A stretch of DNA of 64,000 nt, taken from NCBI GenBank assembly GCA_016858145.1, contig JAEHOE010000165.1:124001-188000 (forward strand). The letters are read 5' to 3'. Positions 1 to 10,454 of the stretch are shown here, piece by piece. The DNA is from Edaphochlamys debaryana (taxonomy: Eukaryota > Chlorophyta > Chlorophyceae > Chlamydomonadales). Both the position numbers and the translations under genes were made by a program. The notes below the pieces were generated by a model, which saw nothing but the letters and a program-made list of their open reading frames with translations, had not been told where the DNA came from and made no database searches. The number at the start of each line of letters is the position of its first letter. The stretch's first letter is position 1.

Positions 1-5
1 ACGGG

Positions 6-3000
6 GTGTCGGGGATGTCTCCCTCGGCCTCGACTGGGGCGCTGAACAGCCCGCGCGGCACGCACACGCACCCGCTACCGCTGCCCCGGCCGCCGGCGGT
101 TCCGGGGCCGGCCGCCGCGGGGCCCACGGGCGGGTTGGTGGGCAGCAATGCGCCGCCCTCTGCCCTGGGCCTGACGGCCTCCTCGACCCTCGGGCACCAC
201 AAGGCAGAGCCGCCCGCGATCGCTGGCAGCCGGGTCCGGTTCACGATTACGGACCTCCCCAAGTCGGGGTCCCAACCGAACCCAAGCCAGGTCCGGGCAG
301 GCCCAACTGGCGGCCCAGCCGTCCCGCCCGTCGTCTCTGTCCCGCCCGGCGCGTTGCGCATCCCCTCAGCGCCGCACGCCGCACAAGGGCATCGCCCGAA
401 CGTGCCAACACCCAAGGGCACAGCCCCGCCCTCGGCCCCCACAACCTCCTCCGGCGCGGCGCAGGTCACAGGGGCAGGGGTCCCTCCGCCCATCGTCACA
501 GGCCCCGGCGGCCGTGCCGGGGCGTACGCCACTCTACCACCCTCCAAGGCAAGATCCATGCTGGATTTGGCGGGCTCCCACTCGGCCGACACGCCCAAAT
601 CCAGCAGCAGCGGCGGCGGCGATTTGATCCGGCTGGATTCTGAACCGCTGATGGGCGAGTACGCTGCCGGCCTGCCGCCGCCGGAGTCCTGTCCGACCCC
701 CACCGGAGCCGCAGCCGTGGCCCCGGCGGCCGTGCACCGAAACCAGGTCTCGCTGGACCAGTTCGGGTGGGTGAAGTTCTCGGGCAGCTTCGCCCGGCCG
801 GCCGGCAGCGCTCCGGGTCTCGGCGCCGCGCTTGGGGCCGGGCCCAGCCCGCTCAGCCACGCTAGCGGGCCGGAGATCTCCGCGCCCCTCGCCAATGGCT
901 CGCGCCTGGGGCCGCCGGAGCCGTCCCTCTCCCAGCCCCTGACGCAGCCGGACTCTTCGGGTAGCGTGCACAGCGGGAGCGCCTGCGCGCCCGCCACCTC
1001 CGACCCCAACAGCGGCCGTGTCACGAGCTCTGCCCTGACCAGCAACTCTGGACCCAACGTCATCAGCACCAGCCTCGGCAGCAGCGCCGCGGCAACGGCC
1101 GGCGCGTCCGGCCCCTCCTGCGCGCCCCCCGCTGCCGTGTCTGCGGTCACGGCCGCCTCGCCCTTCGCGCACTACCTGCTGCCACCCGGACTTGCGGGCG
1201 TGGCGCCGGCGCCGCCGGGGGCGGGGGGCAGCGCGGGCGGCGGCAGCGCAGGCACCTCGACCGCGAGCCTGGTGGGGAACGCCAGCACGCTCTCCATGCC
1301 GAGCAGCGGACACGCGGGCCCAGCCCAGGCCCAGGCCGGTCAGGCCCAGGCCCAGGGCCACCCCGCCCTTCCTTCGCATCTGCCTCACCCGCAGCACCCG
1401 TCCCAACTCGGCCAGCAGCAGCCGCAGCTGCAGCCGCAGCAGGCTCAGCACGCGCATCAGCAGGGCCAGGCCCAGCGCGGCGGCATGCCGCAGCACAGCA
1501 CGCTGTCCACGGCCTCAGCCTTTCAGGCCATGCAGCTGGGCGGCGGCAGCGCCTTCGCCGCGCAACAGGGGCACGCGCAGCGGCCCTCGCTACCGCACCA
1601 GCTCGCCACGGCCTTCCCCTCCATGCCCCCACAGCAGCCGTACCCGGGGTCTGTGATCACCACGGGACACCACCCCGGCAGCGTGTCTCCCACCATGGGC
1701 ATGGGCGGCGGCGGGGCGTTCGCGGGCCACACGGGCGTGGGCATGGCCCAGCCCATGCCGCTGCCCCGGATGGGCAGCGGCTCCTACCTGGGCCCACCCA
1801 TGCAGCCGCAGCTGATGCATCCGGGCATGACACGGCCAAGCAACACGGTTTCGACGGGGGCGGTGCCGCTGTACGGCACCCCGCCGGCGCACCAGCGGGG
1901 GCCGGGCTCGTCACTCGACGGCACCGCGGGCCCGGGCACGGGTGGAGCCAGTAAGGTGCCCTCGCCCGCGCTCTCCACCCCCTTTGCGGCCACCGCCTCG
2001 TCGGCCCAATCCACGCCGCCTGGGTCGGGCCAGCCGGTCGGGTCCGTGCCCTTCGCCGACCTCTCCCCGTTCAACTTTGGCGACGCCGCCGGCGCTTCAG
2101 CGTCGGCGGCTGCGAACGCGATCGCGCAGGCCGGCGGCTCCAACCCGGGCGTGGGCAGCAGCAGCAGCGCGGGCGGTGCCAACGGCGCCAAAGCCACGAT
2201 GCGGGAGGAGAAGGAGCGGGCGCAGGCGGCGAAGGCGACCTTTTTCGCCGACCTCTCCCCCTTCAACGCCGGCGGCGGCAACGGAACCGGCGGCGGCAAC
2301 GCCACCGGCTCGGGCGAGGCCCGCGACAACACGCCCCCGGGCGACCGCCGCGGCGCCACGTACTACCCGCAGGGCCACTCCCACCTCACCCACGTCCACG
2401 CCAACTCCCAGCCCGTCATCAACCAGAGCCAGCCCATCGTGGAAATCCCCAGCTCCGACAACTCCAGGGACGCAACCCCCCGCGTGTCCTTTTCCAGCAT
2501 GGCCGATCAGGGCCCATCGGGCGGCGGCGCGCAGGGCCCGTCTTCTGGCGGCATGGAGGTGATGACTCTGGAGCTGGCGCGGACGCGGCTGGGCAGCGGG
2601 CATACGGCCATGCGACCGGACGGGGCGGGAGCGGTAAGCGTGGGCCGCGTGGCTTCGAGCCAAGCCATGGTGCCGCAGCACCAGCAGCAGCCGGGCACCA
2701 TCACGATTCCCCACCACCACGCCCACTCGCGCTCGCACCCGCCCATGGCCCTGGGCGGGCCCAACGGGCCCATGGTCCTGGGGCCCCACCTGGAGGCGGC
2801 CTCCCAGCAGCAGCAGCAACAGCAGCAGCAGGCTGCCATGCTAGCGGCTTACTACATGCAGCAGGCGCACCCGCATGCGGCCGCGTACCTGCAGCAGCAG
2901 TGGCAGCAGCAGCAGCAACAGCTGGCGGGGCTGGCGGCGGGCGGGTACGGCGCGCCGCTGGCGCTGGGCCCGGGCGGGCCCATGTCGGGCCCGCAGCAGG

Positions 3001-5977
3001 GCGGCTACCTGCCGTTGGCCGTGCCGCAAATGCCCAACCACCAGCAGCAGCAACCGTGGGCCCCGGGGTGGCCGAACCAGGCCCCGCGGCAACAGCCGGG
3101 CATGCCCATGCAAGGCCAGATCCACGGCCAGATGCAGGGGCAGATGCAGGGGTCGCCGTACACCGTGCAGTCGGCGTTCATGCAGCAGCAGCAGCAACAC
3201 CAGCAGCAGCAGCTACGGCAGATGGCGGGGATGCAGGGGCAGGGGCAGGGCGTGACGTCCCTGGTCTCAACCACCACCACCTCCACCACAGTCATCCACC
3301 ACGCAATGTCCTTGTCGGGTGCGGGCGCGGGCCCAGCCGGGGCCCTGTCGGGCCCGTCGGGGCCCCAGCTGGGCCTCGCTGGGCCCCAAGCCCGGCCTCA
3401 ACTGCCCGCGCCTCCTGGCATGGTGGACATAGCACACGAAAAGACCATGCCCTCCTCAGCCCGGCTGGCGGCGCTCCAGGCCTCCGCCGCCGCCGCCCTC
3501 GCCGACGGCGGCGGCAGCGTGAGCGGCGGCGGCGCCGCCGACGCCTCCGGCTCGGGCCTGCTGCTACAGCCCACGCTCTCGGCCTCCATGCCGCTGCCGC
3601 CGTCGTACAAGGAACTCGAGATCGATCCCGGGGAGCTTACGTTCGGGCCCCGCATCGGCATCGGCAGCTACGGCGAGGTGTACAAGGGCACGTGGCGCGG
3701 CACCGAGGTGGCCATCAAGCGCTTCCTGGAGCAGAACCTGTCCCCCACGCTCATCAAGGAGTTCCGGGACGAGGTCATGATCATGTCCAAGCTGCGACAC
3801 CCCAAGTGAGATGGGACGGGGGGCGGCCGTGCAAGGCTACAGCGTCAAGCCTGATGCAGGGGCACGGGCATCGGCCAAAGGCATGGGCGGGGCAAGGGGT
3901 AGGTGTGCAACGCCAATCGCTGCTCCGTTATCGTGCATCATTCGCCTGACTCCTCCCCGACATCCCCACCTCCCTCTCCACGCCCCTCCCCCGCCCGCAG
4001 CATCGTGCTGTTCATGGGCGCCGTCACGTGCACCAACCAGCTGGCCATCGTGTCGCAGTTCGTGCAGCGCGGCTCGCTCTTCCGCCTGCTGCACCGCACC
4101 AAGGCCGAGCTGGACCCGCGGCGGCGCCTGGGCATGGCCATGGACATCGCCAAGGGTGGGTGGGGGGCTTGGGTGGGGGGGCGGCGGGAGGGCAAGGATA
4201 CAGGGGTTGGCAGGGGCGAAGGGGAAGGCGCGCGGCACACATGAAGTCACGGTGGGCTGGGGCAGAAGAGGTCCGGTCGCATGCTCATGCCTCGCCCGCG
4301 CCCCCCGAACTCGCAGGCATGGAGTACCTCCACAACTGCAAGCCCGTGCTGGTGCACCGCGACCTCAAGTCGCCCAACCTGCTGGTGGACCGGGACTGGA
4401 CGGTGCGTGCGTGTGTTTAGGATGCGTAGGGCGCGATACGTGGGGGAGGAGGGAGGGCAGACAAGGGAGGGCATCGGGCGGTGCGAGCCGAGGAGGCCGA
4501 GTCCGGCGCCGGGCATGTGCTCCCACCTGCCTGTAGCTCACCTCCCCGACCCCGCTTCTCCTCCGCGCAGGTCAAGGTGTGCGACTTCGGTCTGAGCCAG
4601 GTCAAGATGAACACCTTCCTTACCGCCAAGTCGCAGGGCGGGTGAGCACTACCGGTAGCGCCAGAGCGCGTCACCGTTCCTAGCACCCTCCACCGGGTCC
4701 AGGTCCCACAAGCACCATGCCGCTGCCGCTGTCCGACATACCATACCGTGTCATGCACCCGTCCCTACCAATTCAGCGCTCCGGGGCAACAATTTATTGT
4801 TGAACTGGCACCTCGGACACCCCTGGATCATGCACCCAGCCCCTGGTAACACAACTCCTGGGCGTGCTCGCAGGTCTCCCGCCTGGATGGCACCAGAGAT
4901 CCTCCGCAACGAGCGCTGCGACGAGAAGAGCGACGTGAGTGGGGGCACTGGGACGAGAGACTGCGGGCTACGGGACCAGCGCTTTGGTTGTGGCGCTCTC
5001 AGCGTGGGGGATAGGCCGGAGGGCTCCGTTGTGTGGTGGGCCCGAGGCCCAGGCCTCGCGGCCACCGGACACGCTGACCCACCTGACAAGTGCTACACGG
5101 CTGCCGCTTGTTCATGCGTGCCTGTGTGCAGGTGTTCTCCTTCGGCGTCATCCTGTACGAGCTGGTCACGGGCCGGGAGCCGTGGGAGTCGCTCAACCCC
5201 ATGCAGGTGAGGCGCGGGGGCAGGATTGGCCACGTGGCGGACCCCTCGTCATCGCACTCCGCTGTCCGCTGTCTCCGAGGTCTGGCGGCATGTGTTGCAG
5301 GCACGGATATTGCCCCTGCCCGTGGCCGACCTGCGCGTTACGGTACTTTGCCCCGCCAACCTGCTGATCCCGCGCCTTCTGCGCCTGCCATGCGCCAACC
5401 ACCAGGTGGTTGGGGTGGTTGGCTTCAACGGCCAGCGCATGGACCTGCCCAGCGACCTGGACCCGGCGGTTAACGCGCTCATCCAAGCCTGCTGGGCCGA
5501 CAAGCCCACGGAGCGGCCCTCCTTCAGCCAGGTCCTGGCCACTCTGCAGGTGCGGCCGCCGGACGGAAGCGGGCATGGGGTGTATGAAGGGCTGCTCGCA
5601 TGAGCCACGGAGTCGGAGGCGCGGTGACTAGCCGGCCAGCCTTATATACGGAACCGAGTCGAACCGAACGCCCGAGTTCATGGGTTTCATGGGGCATGGG
5701 GTGTATGTGTGCGGGATGCTGGTTGTGATAGGCGACCTGCTGGCGAGCATTTGGGGGCTTGACCCTGGCAGGCGCCGCCCACGTGGTCTTGGCTGCGGCA
5801 GGAAGCATGGGTGGTAGGCAATACATGGCACGAACTGACCCCGACCCACTTACTGCCAACCGCCAACCGCAGGGCTGGACGGAGCTGCGCCCAACCGCAG
5901 AGGTCATGAAGCAGCAGGCGGACGCGGCGCGGGCCCGCCAGGCCAAGGCAGCCGCGGCGGCGGGAGGCGGCGCTTGA
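6..5977 (+). CDS. Raf-like MAPKKK (CTR1/EDR1-type) protein kinase, 5'-partial
   Basis: Eight exons: 6-3805, 4001-4155, 4317-4402, 4571-4641, 4874-4934, 5132-5206, 5406-5549, 5873-5977 (stop TGA). They join to about 1498 codons. The frame is open at the left edge, so the true start may lie upstream; the first ATG seen is at 15. The first ~1200 residues are low-complexity (A/G/P/S, many Q runs near 2800-3230) with no recognised fold. The kinase domain follows: glycine loop GIGSYGEV near residue 1218, VAIK lysine near 1238, catalytic HRDLKSPN near 1332, DFG near 1352, then APE and a final helix. The sequence after the first exon (LRHPNIVLFMGAVT) is the hallmark of plant/algal Raf-like kinases, which phosphorylate serine/threonine in signalling cascades. 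The substrate is unknown. A short tail (coiled, KQQADAARARQAK) ends the protein. The kinase assignment is firm; the subgroup is inferred. Confidence 0.93.
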
Positions 5978-7217
5978 GGACGCGGCTTCGGGGCGCGGCT
6001 CGCTTGCAAGCATGGCGGCAGCAGGCGATGCAGATGCAGGCGTTGGCGCTGGAGCGCGGTGGTTATGGTGGAGGAGGCCTTGACGGAGCATGGGTTGCCA
6101 GGAAACAAGCCTCCCTTGGAGAGTCCCGCTAGTCCCACAGCGGGCGGTTGGCGAAGAGGGGTTTGAGGCGGGCGCGGGGCCGCTCAAAAGGTGGGCGAGG
6201 TGCAGGGGTGGATCGGATGGCAGCGCTGCCCTGGGCTGGTGTTTTGACCCGGTGGGCGCAGGAGTGTAGCAGGTGCAGAGCTCTGTACTGCTCTGGAGCT
6301 CGGGGATACAGGCGCGGGCCTTTGGGCTTGCAAGACTCGTTTTCATCCTTACCTGGGCTGCGGCTGCCAGTGTTGTCGTCACTTCCTTTGGCCTCCGGTT
6401 TGTTGCGTTGGCGGGCAGTTGGCGCACGCAGCCGCGCCCTTCTATGCAGTCTTGCCTGTCCCGCTTTTGCGTCTTTGGGGTTTTGAGTTTGGGTAAGAGA
6501 GTGTGAACATATTGGCGAGATGCTCCACACCTAAACACACGAGCACGGCCTTTACAACCGGTGCTCGTGCGCTAGAAAAGGGCGTTAGGGGTCTTTTGTG
6601 TTTGGTTCCTTCCTTCGTGTTTGTGGATAGGGGATACAGCTCTTGATTGGGTCTTGTGGTGTAGCCGCGCTCGCGGGCCGTGGCTGTCTGGAGAAACATT
6701 CTTGCAGTGCCTCGGGCCACCCCGTCCCCACTGCGTTTCAGAAACTTTGCTGCTCAACAATCGGCAGTCCGTGCTGAGGCTGAGCTTGTGAGCATCATGC
6801 CGTTGCTCTCAGGTGACCGCGCGTGTTCACCACGGCGCTTGGTGGGGGGGACGTCGCGCAGGCATAGGTGGTGTAGCGATAGTGAGTATTATGGGCTGGG
6901 TTGGGGCCCGCAGGACGCGTGGCACGTAAGGTTCGTGCGCTCTAGCTGAGGGCGCGTGGTGCCGCTGTTGGGCATCCGGCGGTCCGGTGGGGTCCCCCCT
7001 GGATCACCGCCGTCGCCTCACGGAAGGGGGATAGGACGCTCGCGAGCGTCATGTTACCGACTCGTGGTCTCGCCGCTGCCCGTTTCTTGCCAGGAATGCG
7101 ACGTGGGAAGGGCCGGAGTCACCGACGCCCCAGACAGCAAGGGCATGCCGTTGATTCGGTCTCTGACGTTGCTCGGCTTGCTCGTGACTCAAGAATCACA
7201 GTGCTCCAGCCTGACAT
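5978..7217. other. Gap behind the kinase gene; no gene seen
   Basis: This stretch probably starts with the kinase 3' UTR. I found no TGTAA poly(A) motif on the plus strand here and no frame with splice-consistent coding or recognisable protein similarity. Confidence 0.4.
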
Positions 7218-8264
7218 ATGGAGTTGTTGCGCAAGGCAGCTGCAGAACTAACACCACCAGGGGGCAAAGAGCTCCTAGACTGGTACCCGTCGCTGTGCCC
7301 GGACCGGCGGACCGGTCAGCGCTCAAGCAACCCCAGTGATTGGGGCAAGCTTTCCAACCCAACGCGGCTGCTAGTTGCTGCCGCGCAGGGCTCCCTGCGA
7401 TGCAGCGATGCTCCAGCGCCTGTGGGCGCAGCACCGCAGGGCCAGGGGCCTGGACCCCGAGGCGTGGGGCCAGGGGCCTGAGCCCCGACCCGCACGCCGG
7501 GCTGGTCCGCCAAGGCCGAGTGGGTGCTGAGCCAGGGCGCTGCCAGAGGTGCAGCCGGCCAGACGCGGTGACCTTGCTCAGCTGCCGACCGCCTGACCTC
7601 TCCCCCGGCAACAATAGCCAGGGCTGCAGCCCAAGCGAGCCGGTCAAGGTCGCGGCCGCCGCGGGCAACGCTGCCGCCGTGGAGGGCTCCTAGCGGGGGG
7701 CATGAGGCCCGACGCATAGCACTCCGAAAGGCAGGACACGCTGCGCCGGGGGCAGCGTCCCGGCTCTGCAGGCGCTGCAGAGGGCGGGGTGCCGGCTACG
7801 ATGCGGCGGGCGGCGGCGATGCCGTGCGTCCCCTCCTGGAGTGTGTGCGCGATGCTCTTCACCTCCGGCTGCCCAGCCTCAGGGAGCAAGGCCGCGGGCT
7901 GCTGTGCTCTGCGGCGGCCTCGGGCCGTGTAGAGGTCCTGGAGTGGCTGAGGGCGGAGGGCTGCAACCTGCAAGCCGCCGCGCGCTCGGAAGAATGCGTG
8001 CGCCCAGACCGGGTGGGACGAGTCTCCGGCGGGATGCAGATCATGCCCAGCAGCTTGAAGATCCTGTACGGCAAGAAATCTCAGGTTGCTGGAAGCGGGC
8101 TGTGAGACGGCCCTTGAGCTCCTAAACCGGTGGCGGTTTCGCAAGACGGTATGAAGCACACGGCTGAGGTGGGAGGAGGCTAGGATGGGCATGAAGTAGA
8201 CCCGTAACGCTTGGTTGCTAGTCAGCTCGCCGACAACCCCACTCTTGACCTCGTAGGAAGCGCA

Positions 8265-8349
8265 AGGAGGAGGAGGAGGAGGAGGAGGAGGAGGAGGAGG
8301 AGGAGGAGGAGGAGGAGGAGGAGGAGGAGGAGGAGGAGGAGGAGGAGGT
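8265..8349 (+). repeat. (GGA)n microsatellite, about 28 units
   Basis: An uninterrupted GGA/AGG run sits between the two ankyrin-coding parts, in what would be an intron. It is a homopurine tract. Confidence 0.95.
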
Positions 8350-8601
8350 GCTTAACTTGACTGCATCAGGTCTTGGCGCTTGTTGGCTAGCTGGCCCACG
8401 CCCCACCCTCGCCCTCGCCCTGACGCCCTGACGCTCCCACCTTCGCCCTGCTGATACAGCGCCCCGACCCTCCCCACAGACAAGCGGCACGCCGTACAAC
8501 CTGGCAGCTCACAACGGCGACCTCCACACGCAGGGCGTGCAGCGCGTGCTGCGCCGCCTAGACGTGTCCTGCGGGCCCCGCAGCGGCAGCCGCCCCATCG
8601 T

Positions 8602-8715
8602 CCAGGAGGCCGTGCTCTTCTCCCCCCTGGCACCTCCCCCCCGGCACCTCCCCCCGCCTCCCCCCCTCTCGCCCCGGCACATTTGCCAGGAGGCCGTGCT
8701 CTTCTCCCCCCTGGC
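8602..8715 (+). repeat. 30-bp direct repeat, offset 84 bp, in the ankyrin 3' exon
   Basis: Positions 8602-8631 recur without change at 8686-8715. The offset is 28 codons, so both copies read QEAVLFSPLA in the same frame. The C-rich spacer itself contains smaller repeats. Confidence 0.9.
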
Positions 8716-8857
8716 CGCGCTCCGCTGGCTGGTGGAGGCGGGCTGCCCCTTGGAGTGGGACACAGCGGAGGATGGGGTCGGGTGCGAGGGGGAGCTGCGG
8801 TGGCTGCTGACCTGGGTGCAGGAGCAGGCGCGGCAGCAGCCGCTTCAGCCTCTATAG

Positions 8858-10454
8858 CCGCGGCAGCCGCAGCCCGCAGCGTTTGGACGGCAGGCGGCTC
8901 TGGGCATTGGAAGCAGGGCGGGAAGCGGGGTGGGGGACGGCGGCAGGTGAAGGGCTGGGGAGCATATCCCGGGATAGGCTGTAGGGGGCTGGGCTCAATG
9001 CGGGCACAATGGGCACACGGCTGCGATGGATGGGGGCACAGCGGGCACAGCGGCGCACGCGTACCGGCACCAGACTGCATCGGGGATGCCGCCTGGAGCG
9101 CGGAGCGCAGGGCTGGCGCGAGTTGGTCATCGGCCGGGCATGTTGGAAGCAGTGGATGGTTGAGTAGGGCCTCAGCCGGGCCATGTGCCGGAGCGATTTT
9201 TGGTGACGGGAGGGCTGAGGGGTTGAGGGTTGTTGCTGTGTTGGCCTCCAGGGCAAGGAGCAGCCCGGTGCGCATACGGTACCGGTACTAGACTGCAGGC
9301 GTTGCCGGGTCATGATGCATCGGGGTAGCCTGCCGAGCCCGCGGAGACGTAGCTAGCTGGCGTGGTGGTGACTTCAGGCTGGTGGTGGCTTCCTCTCTGC
9401 AGGATTGTCATTCGCAAGAGGGAGATTCGCAGGAGCATGCCAGGCTCGAAATGGAAACACACCATCTTGCCTTACAGCCGTGTATACTCGACACCACGCA
9501 TGTCCAGTGGCCTATCCAGATGGATTCTGGGGAGCCGCAGCTCTCCTGCCCACAGTAGCACGTGGCCGCCCATGAACCTGCAATCGGCCAGCTCGGCCCT
9601 GCAGGTCAGCTGTGCATGTCACAGCCCCTGATCCAATCACTACGCATCATCACGCCATCGGATGGGCCATCGGCAGTCCCCCGCCGCCTCGCAGCTCCTC
9701 AGTCCTCATCAGCTGCCAAACACCACCACACAAGGCGTCCTCCGTCGCATGTATGTCGCCTGTCTGAGCCTCAGCAACGATGTCTCACGGGTCAGGCGCT
9801 CAGGCCCCGTCCCCTGTCTGGCCCCTCTAGAAAGCGGTGGTCACTCAACCTACCCACGACCCAAGAACGACAAAACGGACCGGCCATTCCAGGCCGCAAC
9901 AGGTTCAGTTCTATTGGATTGGATTCCAACCTCAAAGCGCCACGCCACGCCCCCAAGCAGGGTACCGGCGCGCCACCTAACCACCTACGCCAACCAGACC
10001 CAAGCCCCCTACGCGGCCCCCATATGTGCTGACCCTGCGGGATCCTACGACGGCGCCGAGAGAGCCGTACGCGACCCCCACGTGTGCCAGTCGGGCCGGT
10101 CCTGCGCTCACCGCCTGCCATCTCGCGTTGCCCCATCAAGCCATGCGAGCCCAGCTGCCGTAGCTAGGCCAGGCCGCAGGGCGGGCGCGACGCGCGTCTG
10201 CCCCAGCTCCGTCCCGGCAGCTTGAAGCCTTCGGGCCGGGCAATGCTGCCGCCCATCCGTCGCGCGAAAGCGGCCAGCTCCGCGTAAGCTCATGCCCCTC
10301 GGTTCCTGCTCCGCAGGCCGCTCCGCCAGCCATCACTCCCGACCCGGGGCCTCTCCTCTCCTCTTCCATCCGGTCTCCACGCCGCACCGCAGGCCGCACC
10401 GCGGGAGACTCCGCAGGCCTCCGCCGCAGTCACCCAAGGCCAGCGCCCTCAGCC
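8858..10454. other. Spacer, including the likely SLU7 3' UTR
   Basis: No coding sequence is recognised. The part up to about 9470 is most simply the long 3' UTR of SLU7, which ends at 10455 on the minus strand. Confidence 0.4.
9472..9476 (-). promoter_or_regulatory. Candidate TGTAA poly(A) signal for SLU7
   Basis: This is the first minus-strand TGTAA found after the SLU7 stop, about 980 nt downstream. TGTAA is the usual volvocine poly(A) signal. The long distance makes the assignment tentative. Confidence 0.35.

Larger units (their letters stand above)
7218..8857 (+). pseudogene. Ankyrin-repeat protein gene, probably decayed
   Basis: Pieces typical of the large volvocine ankyrin family occur in order but in different frames. 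An N-terminal-like stretch begins at the ATG at 7218 (MELLRKAAAEL, LLVAAAQGSLR). Near 7889-7980 is LLCSAAASGRVEVLEWLRAE. From 8480, after a good acceptor (ccccacag), comes SGTPYNLAAHNGDL, then LAALRWLVEAGCPLEW and a stop at 8855-8857. Between them are stops and frame changes that I could not remove with GT-AG introns of normal size. Ankyrin repeats are protein-binding modules; no partner can be inferred. It may instead be a live gene with a splice pattern I failed to solve. The ankyrin character of the last two pieces is clear; the status as a pseudogene is an inference. Confidence 0.5.
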
